A DNA stretch of 64,000 nt, from positions 23,514 to 87,513 of the forward strand of contig QYPL01000003.1 in NCBI GenBank assembly GCA_007280515.1, given 5' to 3'. The position numbers and the translations under genes are program-made. Positions within the stretch are counted from its first letter, which is position 1; the number at the start of each line of letters is the position of its first letter. Shown piece after piece: positions 62,628 to 64,000 of the stretch. Source of the DNA: Sediminibacterium sp. (GTDB lineage Bacteria; Bacteroidota; Bacteroidia; Chitinophagales; Chitinophagaceae). The notes under the pieces are model-generated. The model did not search any database and was not told the origin of the DNA. It saw nothing but the letters and a program-made list of their open reading frames with translations.

Positions 62628-64000
62628 ATGCAATATTATAGTTTAGGAAAAAATTCCCCGAATGTAGATTTTAGAACGGCTGCCATTACAGGGCAGGCGC
62701 CTGATAAGGGATTGTACTTTCCTAGCACTATTCCTAAATTTACTGCAGCACAAATTGAAAGGTTTAAAACATTAGATAAAGCATCACTTGCTTTTGAAGT
62801 TATGAAACCCTATGTGGGCGGTACTATTGACGATGCCTCATTAAAAGAAATTTGTGCAGAGACTATCAATTTCGATTTTCCTTTAGTACCTATTACAGAA
62901 AATATTTTATCCCTTGAATTATTTCATGGTCCTACTTTAGCTTTTAAAGATGTAGGTGCAAGATTTATGAGTAGGTGTTTGGGTTATTTTTCAAAAGAGA
63001 AAAAAGCGAATGATAGAAATTCTAATCTAACGAAATCTTCAGAAGATAATACTACTAATAAGCCAACTACCGTACTAGTAGCTACAAGTGGAGATACCGG
63101 TGGTGCAGTAGCCAACGGGTTTTTAGGCGTAGAAGGAGTGAATGTAATTATATTATACCCTAAAGGCAAAGTAAGTCCTATACAAGAATTACAATTAACT
63201 ACTTGCGGACAAAACATAACAGCTTTAGAAGTAGATGGAAGCTTTGACGATTGCCAAGCAATAGTGAAAGAAGCATTCATGGATGCTGCATTGAATGAGC
63301 AGTATAATTTAACATCTGCTAATTCAATAAATGTAGCGCGCTGGTTACCTCAACAATTATATTATTTTTTCGCATGGCAGAACTGGGTAGCGAAATACCA
63401 AGACGCGCAGGGGAATTATCCATCAATGAATATTGTAGTGCCTAGTGGCAACTTTGGTAATATTTGCGCAGGCATGATGGCAAAGGCAAGTGGCTTACCC
63501 TTGGGACATTTTATAGCAGCATGTAATGCCAATGATGTAGTTACAAGATATTTATCTACCGAAAAATATGAAATACATAAAGCTGTTGCCACAGTATCTA
63601 ATGCAATGGATGTAGGTAATCCAAGTAATTTTGTACGCATACTAGAAATACTAGAAAATAATTTTCCAGCCTTAACTAAGACTTTATCAAGCTATAGTAT
63701 TAATGATACTATAACCAAGGCCACTATTGCGAGAGTATACAAAACCAATAACTATACCTTAGACCCCCATGGGGCAGTAGCCTTTGCAGCAGCTGAAATT
63801 TACTTAGCCAATTTAGAAAAAAATAATACAAGTTCAAATGCGCAATACAACACTAATAGTTATAGTGCTATAATTTTAGAAACCGCGCACCCGGTAAAGT
63901 TTCCAGAAGTAGTGGAAGAAGCCATTGGGCAAACAATTGCTATACCCGATTCGGTTAAATTTTTACTAGACAAGAAAAAGGTTTCTACTGCTTTAGCTGC
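62628..64000 (+). CDS. thrC: Threonine synthase (partial, runs off right edge)
   Basis: 457 codons are seen from ATG 62628 to the window end without a stop. PLP enzyme converting phosphohomoserine to threonine. The PLP Lys107 is in GPTLAFKDVGARFM; VATSGDTGGAVANGF binds phosphate, and VVPSGNFGNICAG and TLDPHGAVAF follow. Two polar insertions stand out: residues about 124-146 (Lys/Asn/Ser/Thr-rich) after SRCLGYF, and an Asn/Ser/Thr-rich one near residue 400 before ILETAHPVKFP. Little of the C-terminus should be missing. Last visible gene of the array. Confidence 0.94.
   Translation, partial: MQYYSLGKNSPNVDFRTAAITGQAPDKGLYFPSTIPKFTAAQIERFKTLDKASLAFEVMKPYVGGTIDDASLKEICAETINFDFPLVPITENILSLELFHGPTLAFKDVGARFMSRCLGYFSKEKKANDRNSNLTKSSEDNTTNKPTTVLVATSGDTGGAVANGFLGVEGVNVIILYPKGKVSPIQELQLTTCGQNITALEVDGSFDDCQAIVKEAFMDAALNEQYNLTSANSINVARWLPQQLYYFFAWQNWVAKYQDAQGNYPSMNIVVPSGNFGNICAGMMAKASGLPLGHFIAACNANDVVTRYLSTEKYEIHKAVATVSNAMDVGNPSNFVRILEILENNFPALTKTLSSYSINDTITKATIARVYKTNNYTLDPHGAVAFAAAEIYLANLEKNNTSSNAQYNTNSYSAIILETAHPVKFPEVVEEAIGQTIAIPDSVKFLLDKKKVSTALA

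Noticed and set aside
1..64000. CRISPR arrays, tRNA or rRNA genes, insertion sequences, prophage, toxin-antitoxin or defence genes
   Set aside because: I looked through the spacers and all gene products and saw none; gaps are too short and products are all housekeeping or metabolic.

Overview
The window is a stretch of chromosome from a low-GC member of the Bacteroidota, most likely of the order Chitinophagales. Three things point there. The protein families present (DUF4290, DUF5106-type thioredoxin-like, DUF502, a rhomboid pair, short LeuA, RND/TolC efflux operon) are typical of that phylum. Shine-Dalgarno sites are essentially absent, and mRNA leaders are A-rich. Several promoters carry the Bacteroidota -7 element TAnnTTTG, one of them with an exact -33 TTTG at 19 bp spacing upstream of the tetR gene. 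The genus is inference. I see no tRNA, rRNA, CRISPR array, insertion sequence, phage or defence island; this is dense housekeeping sequence.

Layout. 1-9.6 kb: a truncated thioredoxin-like lipid/periplasmic-type protein gene, rlmD, a translationally coupled rhomboid protease and catalytically dead rhomboid, an EEP-family membrane hydrolase, cysS, a divergent merC-like/SCO pair, an NAD-dependent epimerase and an LpxD-like acyltransferase. 9.6-12.4 kb: an AT-rich spacer with one perfect DnaA box, a RluE/RsuA-type pseudouridine synthase, lysS and a convergent junction built of stacked inverted repeats. 12.4-24.3 kb: gmk-SDR-M20 hydrolase operon, secreted S10 peptidase, DUF4290-murA, pheS-recO, a GDPD lipoprotein and an amidohydrolase-oxidoreductase pair. 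24.3-28.2 kb: translation cluster rplM-rpsI-rpsB-tsf-pyrH with strong RNA hairpins in its spacers. 28.3-40.1 kb: TolC, aminotransferase, galK/galM, then a four-gene efflux operon tetR-tolC-MFP-RND with a clear promoter/operator. 40.2-47.7 kb: DUF502-serC-DUF1015, acyl-CoA ligase, cyanophycinase-like protein, and an unknown TPR-like protein.

47.9-64.0 kb: an uninterrupted 12-gene array leuA-leuC-leuD-leuB-ilvD-ilvB-ilvN-ilvC-ilvA-thrA-thrB-thrC, all on the plus strand. It encodes the leucine branch, the shared valine/isoleucine enzymes, threonine deaminase, and the aspartokinase/homoserine dehydrogenase-to-threonine route that feeds threonine into isoleucine; thrC runs off the right edge. Intercistronic spacers are strikingly A-rich and G-poor, which fits SD-independent translation.

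I did not find a convincing unknown multi-gene system. The best second-look items are the tetR operator, the pseudo-rhomboid pair, a Cys-to-Asp MurA that predicts fosfomycin insensitivity, the structured spacers rpsB-tsf and tsf-pyrH, a hairpin upstream of leuA, and a 27-codon membrane micro-ORF.
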